Shown here one piece after another: positions 28,545-37,337 of a DNA stretch of 64,000 bases; position 1 is the first letter of the stretch, and each line of letters starts with the position of its first letter. Source of the stretch: Roseateles amylovorans (lineage in GTDB: Bacteria; Pseudomonadota; Gammaproteobacteria; Burkholderiales; Burkholderiaceae_C); assembly GCF_025398155.2 (NCBI RefSeq), contig NZ_CP104562.2, positions 3,472,001 through 3,536,000 on the forward strand. Reading direction: 5' to 3'. Position numbers and translations under genes: made by a program. Below the pieces are notes generated by a model. That model was not told where the DNA came from, made no database searches, and saw only the letters and a program-made list of their open reading frames with translations.

Positions 28545-29460
28545 ACTCGGCCTGGGGCTCGGGCGTCGAGAGGATCTCCGAGATCCTCCGCACCACGCTC
28601 CAGGCGGCCCGCATCCGTGATTCACGGGTGGTGGCCGCCAACCTGGGCGTGACCTGCAATCCCGGCGCCCCGTGAAGCGGGCGGCCGGGCTCCATCAGCC
28701 CCGGCTCCATCAGGTCCATCCAGGCGGCCAGCAACCGGCCGCCGTGCAGCGCATCGGCGAGCGCCTGCTCGTCAAACAGTGCCGAGTGAGAGGTCGACAC
28801 CAGCACTTGTGACGGTTTGCAATAGCCCAGCACCCGCTCGCCCATCAATCCGCGGTAGCGCGGGAAGTAGGCCAACTGCACGCTGACCGCATCGGCCGCC
28901 TGCATCAATTCCCTCAGTCCATAGGGCTCGATGCCCCATTGCGCCCACAGCGGATCAGCATGGTGCAGGCCGGGGTCATAACCGATCACGCGCGCACCAA
29001 AAACCGGCAGCAGCGTGGCCAGTTGCCGGGCGGCCGGACTCAGGCCCACCAGCCCCACGGTGGCGCACCCCAGTTCCCGTCCCACCAGCGCGCCATCGGC
29101 CGTCTCCACGGCCACACGGCGCAGCAGCGCCAGCAGCGCACCCACCACGAACTCCGCCTCTGCCGAGGCCGTGGCGGTCGGCGCACGCACCACTTCGATG
29201 TTGGCGAAGCGGCAGGTCTCCATGTCGATGTTCTCCGCACCGGCGCTGATGCGGCCGACGGCCCTCAAACGGGGGGCGCTCCGGATCATCTCGGCGTCCA
29301 GCGCGATCGAGGCGGGCAAGAGAATTGCCTGGGCCTGCGAGACCTGCTCTTTCAGGGCCGAGAGATCCGCCGCCAGTTCGGGCATTGCCAGGACCTGATG
29401 ACGCTCGGCCAGCCACTCCAGGACATCGGCCTCCAGCGGTTCCAGGACGAGCACTGACAT
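28486..29460 (-). CDS. D-2-hydroxyacid dehydrogenase-like protein, altered active site
   Basis: 324 aa with the overall plan of NAD-dependent 2-hydroxyacid dehydrogenases (SerA-like). The substrate-domain loop is GRISAGAENIDM. The nucleotide-binding region VGLVGLSPAARQLA has lost the third Gly of GxGxxG. The ending is DLMEPG...TPRLAATTRES. Of the catalytic set, the Arg in the family ARGG motif is His here (H225, STSHSALFDE), the Glu is kept (E252), and the His in TPH is Arg (R273). The ordinary hydride transfer chemistry is therefore doubtful. The ATG at 29460 is used. It is divergent from galU. Function unknown. Confidence 0.75.
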   Translation of the reverse strand: MSVLVLEPLEADVLEWLAERHQVLAMPELAADLSALKEQVSQAQAILLPASIALDAEMIRSAPRLRAVGRISAGAENIDMETCRFANIEVVRAPTATASAEAEFVVGALLALLRRVAVETADGALVGRELGCATVGLVGLSPAARQLATLLPVFGARVIGYDPGLHHADPLWAQWGIEPYGLRELMQAADAVSVQLAYFPRYRGLMGERVLGYCKPSQVLVSTSHSALFDEQALADALHGGRLLAAWMDLMEPGLMEPGRPLHGAPGLQVTPRLAATTRESRMRAAWSVVRRISEILSTPEPQAEFRPTVPGVLAVHSSEPKWR

Positions 29461-29544
29461 GAGGGATCTTGAGATGTTTGTTTGATTTACTTGCAATGCT
29501 GCCATGCAACAATGCCAGCGCAACAACCGTGGGAGTGTACGTAA

Positions 29545-30414
29545 ATGGCCCTGATCAACAAGGCAATCTTTCCCGTCGCCGGACTTGGGACGCGCTTTCT
29601 GCCCGCCACCAAGGCTCAGCCGAAGGAGATGTTGCCGGTGGTGGACAAGCCGCTGATTCAGTATGCGGTGGAAGAGGCCTATGCGGCCGGCATCCGCCAG
29701 ATGATCTTCGTGAACGGCCGCAACAAGCGCGCCATCCCGGATCATTTCGACACCGCTTTCGAACTCGAAACCGAACTCGAAGCCGCCGGCAAGAAAGAAC
29801 TGCTGGCGATGGTTCACTCCATCAAGCCAGACGACATGGAGTGCGTCTACATCCGCCAGCCCAAGGCCCTCGGCCTCGGTCACGCGGTGCTGTGCGCCCA
29901 ATGCGTCGTGGTGAACGAACCGTTCGCCGTGCTGCTCGCCGATGACCTGATGGTCGGCAAGCCCCCGGTGCTCAAGCAGATGGTGGACCAGTTTGCCGAA
30001 TGGCAGGCCTCCATCCTCGCGGTGCAGGAAGTGCCCGCCGAGCACACCAAGCGCTACGGCATCGTGGCCGGCTCGCCGATCAGCGACCGCCTGATGGACC
30101 TGACCCACATGGTGGAAAAGCCCGCACCGGAAGACGCGCCTTCGCGTCTGGCTGTGGCCGGTCGCTACATCCTGACCCCGGGCGTGTTCCGCGAGATCGC
30201 CAGCCAGCCACGCGGCGTGGGTGGCGAGATCCAGCTGACCGACGGCATCGCCGCGCTGATGCGCCGCGAGAAGGTGTTTGCCTATCGCTATGAAGGCAAG
30301 CGCTACGACTGCGGCAGCAAGGAAGGCTTCCTGCAGGCCAACGTCGAGCTGGCGCTGGCCCACCCGGAATTGGGCGCCAGCTTCCGCGAGTACCTGCACG
30401 GTCTGGAGTTCTGA
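29545..30414 (+). CDS. galU: UTP-glucose-1-phosphate uridylyltransferase
   Basis: 289 aa. It makes UDP-glucose from UTP and glucose-1-phosphate, feeding LPS, capsule and osmoprotectant synthesis. The N-terminal nucleotide-binding motif is intact (FPVAGLGTRFLPATKAQPKEM, landmarks GLGTRFLP and K of PKE). VVDKPLIQYAVEEA, LGHAVLCA, DDLMV and the C-terminal KRYDCGSKEGFL also match GalU. GGGAG lies 10 bases before the ATG. It stands alone, with a terminator after it. Confidence 0.95.
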   Translation: MALINKAIFPVAGLGTRFLPATKAQPKEMLPVVDKPLIQYAVEEAYAAGIRQMIFVNGRNKRAIPDHFDTAFELETELEAAGKKELLAMVHSIKPDDMECVYIRQPKALGLGHAVLCAQCVVVNEPFAVLLADDLMVGKPPVLKQMVDQFAEWQASILAVQEVPAEHTKRYGIVAGSPISDRLMDLTHMVEKPAPEDAPSRLAVAGRYILTPGVFREIASQPRGVGGEIQLTDGIAALMRREKVFAYRYEGKRYDCGSKEGFLQANVELALAHPELGASFREYLHGLEF

Positions 30415-30523
30415 TCCGCCTGCACCTGCGGTTGAGTCGGCACTGAGCCGGCGCTCCGGGCGCTGGCGCCGTGCTCAGGGACGGCGCCAGCGCCGGTCGG
30501 CACTCGGGCACGGGCTCCAGCAA

Positions 30524-30552
30524 AAAGGCCACGCATTCGCGTGGCCTTTGTC
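30524..30552. terminator. Bidirectional terminator galU / TusA-like gene
   Basis: An 11-bp stem AAAGGCCACGC (30524-30534) / GCGTGGCCTTT (30539-30549) with a 4-base loop and A/T tails on both sides. Confidence 0.82.
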
Positions 30553-30582
30553 ATTCTTGCCGACCGAATCACCGCCCCCCAT

Positions 30583-30810
30583 TCAGCGCCGTTTCAGGAC
30601 GTGGATGAACTCGTCGCCCACCGTGGATTGCTCCACCAGCTCATTGCCGGTCTGACGCGCAAACGCCTGGAAATCCCGGTTGGACCCAGGATCCGTGGCC
30701 ACCACCTTCAGCAACTGGCCGCTTTCCATGTCCGCCAATGCCTTCTTGGCTTTGAGGATGGGCAAGGGGCAGTTCAGGCCGCGGGTGTCGAGTTCCTTGT
30801 GAATATCCAT
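30583..30810 (-). CDS. TusA-family sulfur carrier protein
   Basis: 75 aa, the usual length. TusA-type proteins carry persulfide sulfur, in E. coli to tRNA thiolation. The active Cys is C14 in RGLNCPLPILKAK, the family signature. The C-terminal half ends with FIHVLKRR. AAGGAA lies before the ATG at 30810. An upstream in-frame start adds 12 unlikely residues. It follows the Nudix gene by 82 bases on the same strand and may share its transcript, which starts at cysM. Confidence 0.9.
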   Translation of the reverse strand: MDIHKELDTRGLNCPLPILKAKKALADMESGQLLKVVATDPGSNRDFQAFARQTGNELVEQSTVGDEFIHVLKRR

Positions 30811-30892
30811 GATGAGTTCCTTGTGGCCGGCAGACGAGTCCGGCAATCCAGTGGGGCCGCAGGGCCCTGCGCCCGGCCCCGGTGATCCATGT

Positions 30893-31420
30893 TCAAGTGC
30901 GTGGCGGCATCCATCGGGGCGTGATGCCGCGACGAACCAGCCAGTCCGCCAAGGCCTGGCCAGTGCCGGCGGGCCAGCATTCCAGTTGTTCGGGCGGGGT
31001 CAACGTGTATTCAATCAATTCCGGCGATAACTGAATGTCACCGCGGGCCGGCACGTGGTACGCAATGATGACCTGATTCTTCTTCTGGAAATCGTAGACG
31101 CCGATCAACTCGCAACCCAGCGCCTGCAGCGATGTCTCTTCCAGCACTTCGCGCCGGATCCCCTCCTCCGGCGTCTCGCCCGCCTCCATGAAGCCGGTGA
31201 TCAAGCCGAAGAAGCGCATCGGCCAGGCCGCATTGCGGGCCAGCAAGACCTGGCCCTCGCGGTCCACGCACTCGACCACGGCTGCCAGCACCGGCGTGGG
31301 ATTGTCCCAATGGCTGAAGTCGCAGGCCGGACACCGCAACCGTGTCTTGGGACCGCCGTCCTCCGGACGCTCGATCCATTGCAATTCGGCAGCACATTGG
31401 GGGCAGTAGCGGAAGGTCAT
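30893..31420 (-). CDS. Nudix hydrolase with zinc ribbon
   Basis: 175 aa. An N-terminal zinc ribbon has C6-x2-C9 and C30-x2-C33. The Nudix box GFMEAGETPEEGIRREVLEET matches GX5EX7REUXEEXGU at about 76-96. Zinc-ribbon Nudix proteins of this size resemble the C-terminal half of NADH pyrophosphatase NudC and act on NADH or other nucleotide diphosphates. The exact substrate is unknown. The ATG at 31420 is preferred over a TTG 18 bases upstream. It lies in a same-strand run with cysM and the TusA-like gene, suggesting sulfur or redox metabolism. Confidence 0.9.
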   Translation of the reverse strand: MTFRYCPQCAAELQWIERPEDGGPKTRLRCPACDFSHWDNPTPVLAAVVECVDREGQVLLARNAAWPMRFFGLITGFMEAGETPEEGIRREVLEETSLQALGCELIGVYDFQKKNQVIIAYHVPARGDIQLSPELIEYTLTPPEQLECWPAGTGQALADWLVRRGITPRWMPPRT

Positions 31421-31543
31421 CGCAGGGGTCGGCCTCAAGGGCCCGGTGAGGGTCGAGGATGATTGAAGACGCTTCGCGATCGAGTGGCCGCCCTCCGGGC
31501 AGACGGGGTCATCTCATGCCGGGTCATCATCGGCCGGATCCTC

Positions 31544-32473
31544 TCAAGCCGGGAACACGCCGGTCGACAGGTAGCGATCGCCGCGGTCGCAGACCACGAA
31601 CACGATCGTCGCATGGGACACCTGACGAGCCAGCTGCAGCGCCACCCAGCAGGCACCCGCGGCGGAGATGCCCGCGAACAGGCCCTCTTCCCGCGCCAGG
31701 CGTCGCGCCATGTCTTCGGCATCGGATTGGCTGACCAACACCAGTTCGTCGACGGACTCCGGACGGTAGATCTTGGGCAGATACGCCTGCGGCCATTTCC
31801 GGATGCCGGGGATGCGTGAGCCTTCCGCCGGCTGCGCACCGACGATGCGTACCTCGGGGTTCTGTTCTTTCAGGAAGCGTGAGGTGCCGGTGATGGTGCC
31901 GGTCGTGCCCATGGCGCTGACGAAATGGGTGATGCGGCCACCGGTGTCCTGCCAGATCTCCGGTCCGGTGGTCTCGTAATGGATGCGCGGGTTGTCGCTG
32001 TTGGCGAACTGGTCGAGCACCCGGCCCTTGCCGTCGCGCTGCATCTGCTCGGCGAGGTCGCGGGCGTATTCCATGCCCCCGGATCGCGGTGTCAGGATCA
32101 GCTCGGCGCCGAAGGCCTTCATCGTCTGGGCACGTTCGATGGACAGGTCCTCCGGCATGATCAGCACCATGCGGTAGCCGCGGATTGCGGCGGCCATCGC
32201 CAACGCAATGCCGGTGTTGCCGGAGGTGGCCTCGATCAGCGTGTCGCCGGGCTTGATCTCGCCGCGCTCCTCGGCGCGTCGGATCATGCTGATGGCGGGC
32301 CGATCCTTCACCGATCCCGCCGGGTTGTTGCCTTCCAGCTTGGCCAGCAGCACGTTGCCGCGTGCGGCCAGCTCGGGGGCCAGCATCCGTTGCAGCCGTA
32401 TCAGCGGCGTCTTCCCGATCACGTCCTCGAGGGTTGGATAGCCCGCAGGATCAAATGCGCTTGCTTCACTCAT
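31544..32473 (-). CDS. cysM: Cysteine synthase B
   Basis: 309 aa, PLP-dependent O-acetylserine sulfhydrylase of fold type II. The PLP Lys is K56 (NNPAGSVKDRPA). The phosphate-cradle substrate loop is SGNTG (84-88), and GTTGT binds the cofactor phosphate. The residues GSRIPGIRKW place it with CysM rather than CysK. It makes cysteine from O-acetylserine with sulfide or thiosulfate. ATG at 32473 is preferred because GAGAG sits 8 bases upstream. A start 9 bases earlier at 32482 is possible. It heads a same-strand run with the Nudix and TusA-like genes. Confidence 0.93.
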   Translation of the reverse strand: MSEASAFDPAGYPTLEDVIGKTPLIRLQRMLAPELAARGNVLLAKLEGNNPAGSVKDRPAISMIRRAEERGEIKPGDTLIEATSGNTGIALAMAAAIRGYRMVLIMPEDLSIERAQTMKAFGAELILTPRSGGMEYARDLAEQMQRDGKGRVLDQFANSDNPRIHYETTGPEIWQDTGGRITHFVSAMGTTGTITGTSRFLKEQNPEVRIVGAQPAEGSRIPGIRKWPQAYLPKIYRPESVDELVLVSQSDAEDMARRLAREEGLFAGISAAGACWVALQLARQVSHATIVFVVCDRGDRYLSTGVFPA

Positions 32474-32507
32474 GGCGCGCATTCTCTCAGGACCGCTTCA
32501 CTTTGCA

Positions 32508-32516
32508 TGGCATAAT
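32508..32516 (+). promoter_or_regulatory. Possible extended -10 box for tRNA-Leu
   Basis: TGGCATAAT resembles an extended -10 element about 100 bases before the tRNA. No clear -35 is present. Weak evidence. Confidence 0.3.
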
Positions 32517-32615
32517 GCTTTTCTCTTCGGGGGCCCCGGGTTGCTTTTTTTGGCAATGCGCCTGATCCACGCGATGTGGTTCAGCAACCGTGATCCAGCC
32601 CCCTTTGCTGATGCC

Positions 32616-32700
32616 GCCCGGATGGCGAAATCGGTAGACGCAGGGGACTCAAAATCCCCCGCCGCAAGGTGTGCCGGTTCGAGTCCGGCTCCGGGCACCA
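32616..32700 (+). tRNA. tRNA-Leu (anticodon CAA)
   Basis: Acceptor arms GCCCGGA (32616-32622) and TCCGGGC (32690-32696) pair fully. The anticodon stem GGGGA/TCCCC encloses loop CTCAAAA, giving anticodon CAA, which reads UUG. There is a long class II variable arm and a TTCGAGT T-loop. The CCA end is encoded (32698-32700). It is the only tRNA seen in the window. Confidence 0.96.
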
Positions 32701-32794
32701 GGTCTTCACCTGGTCCGCGTCATCAGCAAACAAACACTTCAGTCCGTCTTCTATTTGTCTGGCCGCCAGTGCGGTACCCGTGGGGTGCTGTGGT

Positions 32795-32858
32795 GCGGCC
32801 GTTTGGTTGCGGCCGTTTGGTTGCGGCCGTTTGGTCGCGGCCGTTTGGTCGCGGCCGC
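32795..32858. repeat. Four 14-bp GCGGCCGTTTGGT(T/C) repeats
   Basis: Units start at 32795, 32809, 32823 and 32837, plus a partial fifth ending GCGGCCGC. They sit in the 343-base gap between tRNA-Leu and the rhomboid gene. The period of 14 is not a multiple of three, so the open frames across it are accidental. Nothing else is seen in the gap. Confidence 0.85.
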
Positions 32859-33043
32859 ACCCATTGCCGTCTGCACGAACGCTGAAGCGAACACCGAGAC
32901 CAACCTGCGCCCGGGCCGACGTGGCAGTGCGCCAAGCGCGGCTACACTCGCCCGAACGCCCCAGGTCGATCGCATCGCTTGGGGCATTCGCTTGCGCCGC
33001 GCGGCGGCGCCTTCAGAAGCCATTGTTGAAGACGCCCTCCGAC

Positions 33044-33631
33044 ATGCCATTCATTCCCCCCGTCACCAAAGCCTTCATGCTCATCTGCGTGGGGGTGTTC
33101 TGCCTGCTCGAACTGGTGTCGGGCCTCGGCGGGCTTCAGGTCATGCTGGCCCTGTGGCCGCTCAACAGCGGCAACTTCAGTTTCTGGCAGCCCATCACCT
33201 ACGCCTTCCTGCATGGCGACGCCTGGCACCTGTTCTTCAACATGCTGGGCCTGTGGATGTTCGGCTCGGAGCTGGAAACCGTCTGGGGTCCCAAGCGCTA
33301 CACCCAGATGCTGGTGGCCAGCACACTGACCGCTGCGGCGGCTCAACTGGTGTTCACGCTGGTCATGGGCTCCACCGCCCCGACCGTAGGCGCCTCGGGC
33401 GCGCTCTTCGGCCTGCTGCTGTCCTACGGACTGCTGTTCCCCGACCGCATCATCATGCCGCTGTTCCCGCCGATCCCGATGAAGGCCAAGATCTTCGTAG
33501 CGATCTTCGGTGCACTGGAACTGCTGCTGGGCATCACCGGCAGTGGCGGTATCGCGCACTTCGCCCATCTCGGCGGCATGCTCGGCGCCTGGCTGCTGAT
33601 CAATTACTGGCGCGGCGCCCGCCGTCGCTGA
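33044..33631 (+). CDS. Rhomboid-family intramembrane serine protease
   Basis: 195 aa, six hydrophobic segments. The catalytic dyad is S119 (GASGALFG) and H175 (AHFAHLGG). The conserved HGDAWHLFFNMLGLWMFG loop region (HxxxHxxxN motif: H57, H62, N66) is present. Rhomboids cut transmembrane substrates within the membrane. The substrate here is unknown. The start MPFIPPVTKAFML is typical, although the ribosome site is weak. Longer upstream frames pass through 14-bp repeats and are not credible. Confidence 0.9.
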   Translation: MPFIPPVTKAFMLICVGVFCLLELVSGLGGLQVMLALWPLNSGNFSFWQPITYAFLHGDAWHLFFNMLGLWMFGSELETVWGPKRYTQMLVASTLTAAAAQLVFTLVMGSTAPTVGASGALFGLLLSYGLLFPDRIIMPLFPPIPMKAKIFVAIFGALELLLGITGSGGIAHFAHLGGMLGAWLLINYWRGARRR

Positions 33632-33808
33632 TCGCGAGGGCCATGGCGGCCATGACGCCATGGCGGTCCGCTTGCGATGACAGGCCGATCGTCCTGCCGA
33701 CATGCGCCCCATGCGCTCCATTTGCACCGCGAGCGCAATGAAGGCCATGTGCCCGCCGGCATCGGATACCTGATCCCCAGCGCGACCGCCCCCGCCGCAG
33801 CCACCCCA

Positions 33809-33834
33809 ACAGAAGCCGCCTCAGCGGCTTCTGT
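33809..33834. terminator. Hairpin between convergent rhomboid and SDR genes
   Basis: A 10-bp stem CAGAAGCCGC (33809-33818) / GCGGCTTCTG (33823-33832) with a CTCA loop. It is followed on the plus strand by CGCTTCTAC/CGCTTCCAC-type short repeats rather than a clean T tract. It lies in the 294-base gap 33632-33925. Confidence 0.5.
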
Positions 33835-33925
33835 CGCTTCTACCGCTTCCACCGCTTCTACCGCTTCAGCGCCCTCTGCAATCTCCGCCCTTTGCGCGCC
33901 CTTCGACGTTTCTGGAACGCCCGCC

Positions 33926-34846
33926 TCAGGGCTCGACCGCCAGCAAGCCGTCCGCCGGCGTGGGATACCGCAGCCGCAACCGCAGCGCGCGTTTGAGTCG
34001 GCGGTTGTCCAGCCGGCGCGATTCATTCATGAAGCTCATCTGCATCGGCGAGAACACCGTGGCGGCCTCGGCCCGCGCAATCCGTCCGGGCGGCGCCATG
34101 CCGCACACCGATGCCGCCAGATCGAAATAGTCGCCCATCCGCATTTCGCTGTCGTCACTGGCATGCATCACCTGTGACGGGCCGCGCATCAGCGCCAGCA
34201 GGCAGGCGCGGGCGAGGTCGTCAGCCTGGATATGGTTGGTGAAGACGTCGTCTTCCTGGCGCAAGACCGGCAGGCCCTTGGCCAGACGTTCCCGCGGATG
34301 GCCGCCCTCGCGGTTGTAGGCATAGATGCCGGGCACCCGCAGCACGGTGACCGCACAGCCGACCACCCTCCCCCATTGGCGCAGCTGATCCTCGGCATCC
34401 ACCCGCCGCCAGGCGCGGTCATTGGAAGGATTCACCGCCCGGGTTTCGTCGATACGTGCGCCGCCGCAGTCGCCATAGACACCGCTGGTGCTGGCGTAGA
34501 CCAGGCGCCTGGGTGCCGCGCTGCGCGATAGCGCCTGCAGCAGATGGCGGGTGCGCTCATCGGTGCGTCCCTGGGTGGCCGGCGGCGCCAGGTGAAGCAC
34601 ACGGTCCGCCAGGCCTGCGAGACGGCCCAGGCTGGCGGGGTCATCCAGATTGCCCACCAGCGGAATCGCACCCGCCGCGCGAAGCGCCTCGGCGCGCGCC
34701 GCGCTGCTGGTCAACGCCAGCACGGTCCAGCGCTGACCGAGCAGTCGCAGCACTCGAAGGCCGACATCACCGCAGCCCACGATCAAGAGGCGCTCACGGC
34801 GAGAACGGGACAGACGGAACAACGGGGCAGGATTCGTGACGGACAT
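33926..34846 (-). CDS. NAD-dependent epimerase/SDR-family protein
   Basis: 306 aa, extended SDR related to YeeZ-like proteins. The nucleotide-binding motif GCGDVGLRVLRLL is the Rossmann GxGxxG. YASTSGVYGD is the active Ser/Tyr region (Tyr in VYGD), but the usual YxxxK appears only as a diverged form (WRRVDAEDQL), so catalysis is uncertain. VPGIYAYNRE and VFTNHIQADDLARA follow, typical of sugar-nucleotide epimerase homologues. Substrate unknown. The ATG is at 34846. It is convergent with the rhomboid gene and divergent from the ferredoxin reductase. Confidence 0.82.
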   Translation of the reverse strand: MSVTNPAPLFRLSRSRRERLLIVGCGDVGLRVLRLLGQRWTVLALTSSAARAEALRAAGAIPLVGNLDDPASLGRLAGLADRVLHLAPPATQGRTDERTRHLLQALSRSAAPRRLVYASTSGVYGDCGGARIDETRAVNPSNDRAWRRVDAEDQLRQWGRVVGCAVTVLRVPGIYAYNREGGHPRERLAKGLPVLRQEDDVFTNHIQADDLARACLLALMRGPSQVMHASDDSEMRMGDYFDLAASVCGMAPPGRIARAEAATVFSPMQMSFMNESRRLDNRRLKRALRLRLRYPTPADGLLAVEP

Positions 34847-35114
34847 CGGATCGAGGTCGAGGGCTCAGGCAAAATGGCGAACCAGTTTACGGGTTGTGCC
34901 CAGGCGCCGGACAGGGTCTCGCGTCAGCAGGTGCGGCGCTGTCCAGTCGATCGTCCGGTCGATCGTTTGATCCATCGGTCGTGCGACCGACTGGCGCCAC
35001 GGCGCGAATGCCCCGCACCCCGGTGCGCGACGCCGCGCGGGCCCGCTCGTTTCTGCCTTCTGTTTCTGCCCTCTGTCCGACTTTTTCCGGGTGCCCAGCG
35101 CCCCGCTTCAGATC

Positions 35115-36152
35115 ATGAGCTTCCAGGTCACCGTCCTGCCCGCCGGTCGTGCGTATTCCGTCGATGACGACGAAACCCTGCTGGCCGCCGCCATCCGCCA
35201 GGGCATCGGCCTGCCCTACGGCTGCAAGGACGGCGCCTGCGGCTCCTGCAAGAGCCGACTGATGGAGGGCCAGGTCATTCACGGGGACCACCAGCCCAAG
35301 GCGCTTTCGGCCGAGGAAGAGGCGCAAGGCCTGGTGCTCACCTGCTGTGCGCGGCCCCAGACCGACTGCGTGCTGGAGGCCCGTACCGTCCCCGGCGCCG
35401 GCGAGTTCCCGGTGCTCAAATTGCCCAGCCGTGTGATCTCGGTGGACAAGCCGGCAACCGACGTGGCGGTCATCAAGCTGCAACTGCCCGCCAACCAGAA
35501 CCTGCAATTCCGCGCCGGCCAGTATGTGGAATTCATCCTGCGCGACGGCGCCCGCCGCAGCTACTCGATGGCCAATGCGCCGAGCCGCCTGGGCACGCCG
35601 CCCGCGATCGAGCTGCACATCCGGCACATGCCCGGCGGCAAGTTCACCGACCATGTCTTCGGCGCGCTGAAGGAAAAGGACATCCTCCGCATGGAAGGAC
35701 CGTTCGGCAGCTTCTTCCTGCGCGAGGACAGCGACAAGCCCATCGTGCTGCTGGCCTCGGGCACCGGTTTCGCGCCGATCAAGGCCATCATCGAGCGCAT
35801 GCAGGATGAAGGCATCACCCGCCCGGTGTCGCTGTACTGGGGATGCCGTTCCAAGTCCGACCTCTATCTGCACGACTGGGCGCTGCAAGCGGCCGAGGCG
35901 CTGCCCAACCTGCGCTATGTACCGGTCCTGTCCGAGCCCAAGCCGGAAGACGCCTGGACCGGCCGCACCGGTTTCGTCCATCAGGTGGTGATGGCCGACC
36001 TGCCGGATCTGTCGCATCACCAGATCTACGCCTGCGGCGCACCGATCATGGTGGAGTCCGCGCAGCGCGACTTCGTCGCCCGCTGCGCCCTGCCTGCGGA
36101 GGAGTTCTACGCCGACGCCTTCACCTCGGAAGCCGACAAGCACGGCACCTGA
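35115..36152 (+). CDS. 2Fe-2S ferredoxin / FAD / NAD reductase (AscD-like)
   Basis: 345 aa. An N-terminal plant-type [2Fe-2S] ferredoxin domain has ligands C37, C42, C45 and C77 (GCKDGACGSC ... LTCC). An FNR-like FAD domain follows (RRSYSMANAP) and then an NAD-binding domain (GTGFAPIKAI, YWGCRSKSDLY, CGAPIMVE). It resembles CDP-6-deoxy-delta-3,4-glucoseen reductase and the reductases of aromatic-ring oxygenases. The electron acceptor is unknown, and no oxygenase or sugar genes adjoin. The ATG at 35115 starts the ferredoxin domain directly. A strong terminator follows. Confidence 0.88.
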   Translation: MSFQVTVLPAGRAYSVDDDETLLAAAIRQGIGLPYGCKDGACGSCKSRLMEGQVIHGDHQPKALSAEEEAQGLVLTCCARPQTDCVLEARTVPGAGEFPVLKLPSRVISVDKPATDVAVIKLQLPANQNLQFRAGQYVEFILRDGARRSYSMANAPSRLGTPPAIELHIRHMPGGKFTDHVFGALKEKDILRMEGPFGSFFLREDSDKPIVLLASGTGFAPIKAIIERMQDEGITRPVSLYWGCRSKSDLYLHDWALQAAEALPNLRYVPVLSEPKPEDAWTGRTGFVHQVVMADLPDLSHHQIYACGAPIMVESAQRDFVARCALPAEEFYADAFTSEADKHGT

Positions 36153-36316
36153 GCGCCCGGCCCCAGCGATGGGCTGGGACGTTGCCTTGGACGTGGATGT
36201 GGCGTTGATCCGGGCGACCGCCCGCAACGGGCGCACGCCCCTCCGCATCAGGGCACGCGCCCTCGCCCCAATCCTGGCGCCATCACGCCTCACCGCGCAC
36301 TGTGCGGCGCCCAAAA

Positions 36317-36358
36317 CAAAACCGACCGGCGAGTCACTCGCAGGGTCGGTTTTTTTGT
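36317..36358 (+). terminator. Terminator after the ferredoxin reductase
   Basis: The 9-bp stem AAACCGACC (36319-36327) / GGTCGGTTT (36344-36352) encloses an inner GCGAG/CTCGC stem and is followed by T tract 36350-36356. Confidence 0.85.
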
Positions 36359-36381
36359 TGGATGCCGCTGGGACGTTGGAA

Positions 36382-37326
36382 TCAGGCCGCCTGCTGCGCC
36401 TTCAGCGAGGCCAGCATGTCGTCCACCATCGCATCAAGGTCGTAGCCCAGCTTCCAACCCCAGTCTCGCTGCGCCACCGTGTCGTCGATCGACTGCGGCC
36501 AGCTGGCGGCGATGTTCTGGCGGAAGTCCGGTGCGTAGCCGATGTCGAACCCCGCGATCTTGCGGCGGATCGAGGCGGCGATCTGTTCCGGCGTGAAGCT
36601 CACCCCGGCCAGGTTGTAGCTGCCCCACTCGGTGATCCGGTCCGTCGGCGCTTCCATCAGCTCCAGGGTGGCGCGCAGCGCATCGGGCATGTACATCATC
36701 GGCAGCGCCTGGTCTTCCTTCAGGAAGCAGGTGTAGCGGCCATGCTTGAGTGCCTCATGGAAGATCTCGACGGCATAGTCGGTGGTGCCGCCGCCCGGAG
36801 GCGTCTTCCAGCTGATCAGGCCGGGATAGCGCAGGCTGCGCACATCGACGCCGTGATTGGCGTGATACCAGCGGCACCAGCCCTCGCCCGCCAGCTTGGA
36901 GATGCCGTAGATGGTGGTCGGGTCCATCACCGTGGTCTGCGGCGTCAACTGCTTGGGCGTCTGCGGGCCGAAAGCGGCAATCGAGCTCGGCCAGAACACC
37001 CGCTCCAGCTTCACCGTGCGGGCCAGCTCCAACACATTGAGCAGGCCCTTCATGTTCAGATCCCAGGCCCACATCGGATGCTTTTCACCGGTGGCCGACA
37101 GCGCGGCGGCCAGGTGATAGATCTGGGTGATGCCATGGCGCTTCACCACGGCGGCCAGCGCGGCCGCATCGGTCACATCCAGCATCTCGTGGGTGAGTTG
37201 CGGCACCCGGCCCTGGGGCGCCACATCGCTGGTGATCACCTGGGCATTGCCGTGGCGCTTGGCCAGCTCCACCGCCAGTTCGGAACCGATCTGGCCGTTC
37301 GCGCCGATCAACAGAATCTTGGTCAT
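36382..37326 (-). CDS. tdh: L-threonine 3-dehydrogenase, SDR type
   Basis: 314-aa extended SDR. The NAD site is GANGQIG (8-14), the catalytic pair is Y140/K144 (IYGISK) with SS at 114-115, and GLISWKTPPGGGTTDYAVEIF (split landmarks GLISWK and PGGGTTDYA) is characteristic of SDR threonine dehydrogenases in place of the zinc MDR type. It converts threonine to 2-amino-3-ketobutyrate. kbl lies immediately upstream on the same strand, giving the complete route to glycine plus acetyl-CoA. The 194-base spacer contains 13-bp repeats. Confidence 0.9.
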   Translation of the reverse strand: MTKILLIGANGQIGSELAVELAKRHGNAQVITSDVAPQGRVPQLTHEMLDVTDAAALAAVVKRHGITQIYHLAAALSATGEKHPMWAWDLNMKGLLNVLELARTVKLERVFWPSSIAAFGPQTPKQLTPQTTVMDPTTIYGISKLAGEGWCRWYHANHGVDVRSLRYPGLISWKTPPGGGTTDYAVEIFHEALKHGRYTCFLKEDQALPMMYMPDALRATLELMEAPTDRITEWGSYNLAGVSFTPEQIAASIRRKIAGFDIGYAPDFRQNIAASWPQSIDDTVAQRDWGWKLGYDLDAMVDDMLASLKAQQAA

Positions 37327-37337
37327 TGGACTTCTTG

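Noticed and set aside
29461..30399. Open extension of the dehydrogenase-like frame through galU on the opposite strand
   Set aside because: The extension is antisense to galU. The family start fits the ATG at 29460.
32669..33043. N-terminal extension of the rhomboid protein through the 14-bp repeats
   Set aside because: The repeat period breaks the frame, there is no homology to rhomboid starts, and the tRNA 3' end would be included.
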